Assembly (NCBI GenBank): GCA_002342175.1
Contig: DDPL01000061.1
Span: 1 to 6,208 of the forward strand
Direction of reading: 5' to 3'
Length of the DNA: 6,208 nt
Source of the DNA: Legionellales bacterium UBA2469
GTDB taxonomy: Bacteria; Pseudomonadota; Gammaproteobacteria; Legionellales; Legionellaceae
Shown: positions 5,652-6,208 of the stretch, piece by piece
Layout: each line of letters opens with the position of its first letter
Numbering within the stretch: the first letter of the stretch is position 1
Program-made: the position numbers and the translations under genes
The notes under the pieces: generated by a model
What the model saw: the letters and a program-made list of their open reading frames with translations, nothing else
What the model was told of the DNA's origin: nothing
Database searches by the model: none

Positions 5652-6208
5652 TGCTTAAAAAGGGCAATGGACACCATATCATTTACTTTGGATTGTTCTG
5701 GGTTATTTTTAATCTTTTTTTACAAGTTTTTTTGTTAAAAGATTCCGAACAATTCAATATTCTCTTATTAGATAAAGCTTTATCATTTCAAGTATTACGT
5801 AATTTTTATATTAATTGTTTCTATTATATTTTCCTAAATTTGGTTGTATTTTCTACATGTGCAGGTGTCATTGCATTAATACCAATTATATTAAATCGTA
5901 TCAATACCCCACAATTTTTATCCTCTGGAATTTGTATCTTCTTGTTCTCATTAACAACGATTTATTTTGTACTGGATACATATGTATTTCAAAATTATGA
6001 TTTTCATATCACTTTACAATTACTTGATATGTTTTCGCATACTCATACTAAAAATTTACTCATTAGTGATATTAAAAATCATTTATCCATTTCAAATCGA
6101 GAATTTTACCTATTTTTGATTGGTTCGGGGGCTTTATTTATAGTTTTTGGGAGGATTACCTTATACGCCATCACTGCTGCATGTCCCTTTGTTGATTCAT
6201 ATACCCCA
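5651..6208 (+). CDS. YejM/PbgA-like membrane protein, N-terminal part (3' end outside window)
   Basis: The reading frame is open for 186 codons to the right edge. Hydrophobic stretches at about residues 10-30, 57-82, 88-110 and 152-175 give at least four membrane segments. The strongest clue is residues 108-121, VLDTYVFQNYDFHI, just after the third segment. It resembles the D-x-x-VF-x-x-(F/Y)-x-(L/F)H-(L/I) stretch at the same place in the N-terminal DUF3413 domain of E. coli YejM (PbgA), a membrane protein with a periplasmic sulfatase-like domain. YejM senses LPS and controls LpxC turnover through LapB and FtsH. If that is right, a sulfatase-fold domain should follow beyond the window. The ATG shares one base with the tldD stop (TAATG), and AGG at 5641-5643 is a plausible ribosome site inside tldD. 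Overall identity is low and only the N-terminal domain is visible, so another sulfatase-like envelope enzyme (for example a phosphoethanolamine transferase relative) is possible. Confidence 0.6.
   Translation, partial: MLKKGNGHHIIYFGLFWVIFNLFLQVFLLKDSEQFNILLLDKALSFQVLRNFYINCFYYIFLNLVVFSTCAGVIALIPIILNRINTPQFLSSGICIFLFSLTTIYFVLDTYVFQNYDFHITLQLLDMFSHTHTKNLLISDIKNHLSISNREFYLFLIGSGALFIVFGRITLYAITAACPFVDSYTP

Noticed and set aside
5815..6000. 61-codon + strand frame beyond tldD
   Set aside because: It overlaps, in another frame, the longer open frame from 5651 that has the TAATG start, membrane segments and YejM-like motif.

Overview
The window is AT-rich (mid-30s % GC by eye). Its Mfd, YccA and TldD all read like the gammaproteobacterial forms of these proteins. 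The decayed insertion sequences and the hipBA module would fit a Legionellales-like, host-associated gammaproteobacterium, but that placement is inference and no marker here settles it.

Layout, left to right: (1) the 3' end of mfd, the transcription-repair coupling factor (+ strand, entering from the left edge); (2) a short wreck of a DDE transposase gene on the - strand, whose 3' end runs into the end of mfd; (3) hipA and hipB, a type II toxin-antitoxin operon on the - strand with overlapping genes; (4) the hipB promoter, whose -10 box lies inside an 18-bp perfect palindrome; (5) a longer wreck of the same kind of transposase on the + strand; (6) a UUCG-loop terminator and yccA (- strand), an FtsH-associated BI-1 family membrane protein; (7) a 140-bp divergent promoter region; (8) tldD, the metalloprotease subunit of TldD/TldE (+ strand); (9) the first 186 codons of a membrane protein resembling the N-terminal domain of YejM/PbgA, coupled to tldD by a TAATG overlap and running off the right edge.

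The main observation is that the hipBA operon sits between two degenerate copies of one IS in opposite orientation, with both transposase 3' ends facing outward. Two separate stretches of sequence show that the copies are related. The left copy has overrun the 3' end of mfd, so the last dozen or so Mfd codons and its stop codon are antisense transposase sequence. The two IS copies are clearly dead (frameshifts, in-frame stops, deletions, a lost catalytic Asp), while hipB, hipA, their overlap and their promoter/operator look intact. This is the pattern expected of an old composite-transposon-like insertion whose cargo has been kept.

Outside this island the genes are ordinary housekeeping functions: DNA repair, membrane protein quality control (YccA), peptide processing/proteolysis (TldD) and probably envelope lipid homeostasis (YejM-like). 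I see no tRNA, rRNA, riboswitch or CRISPR array.
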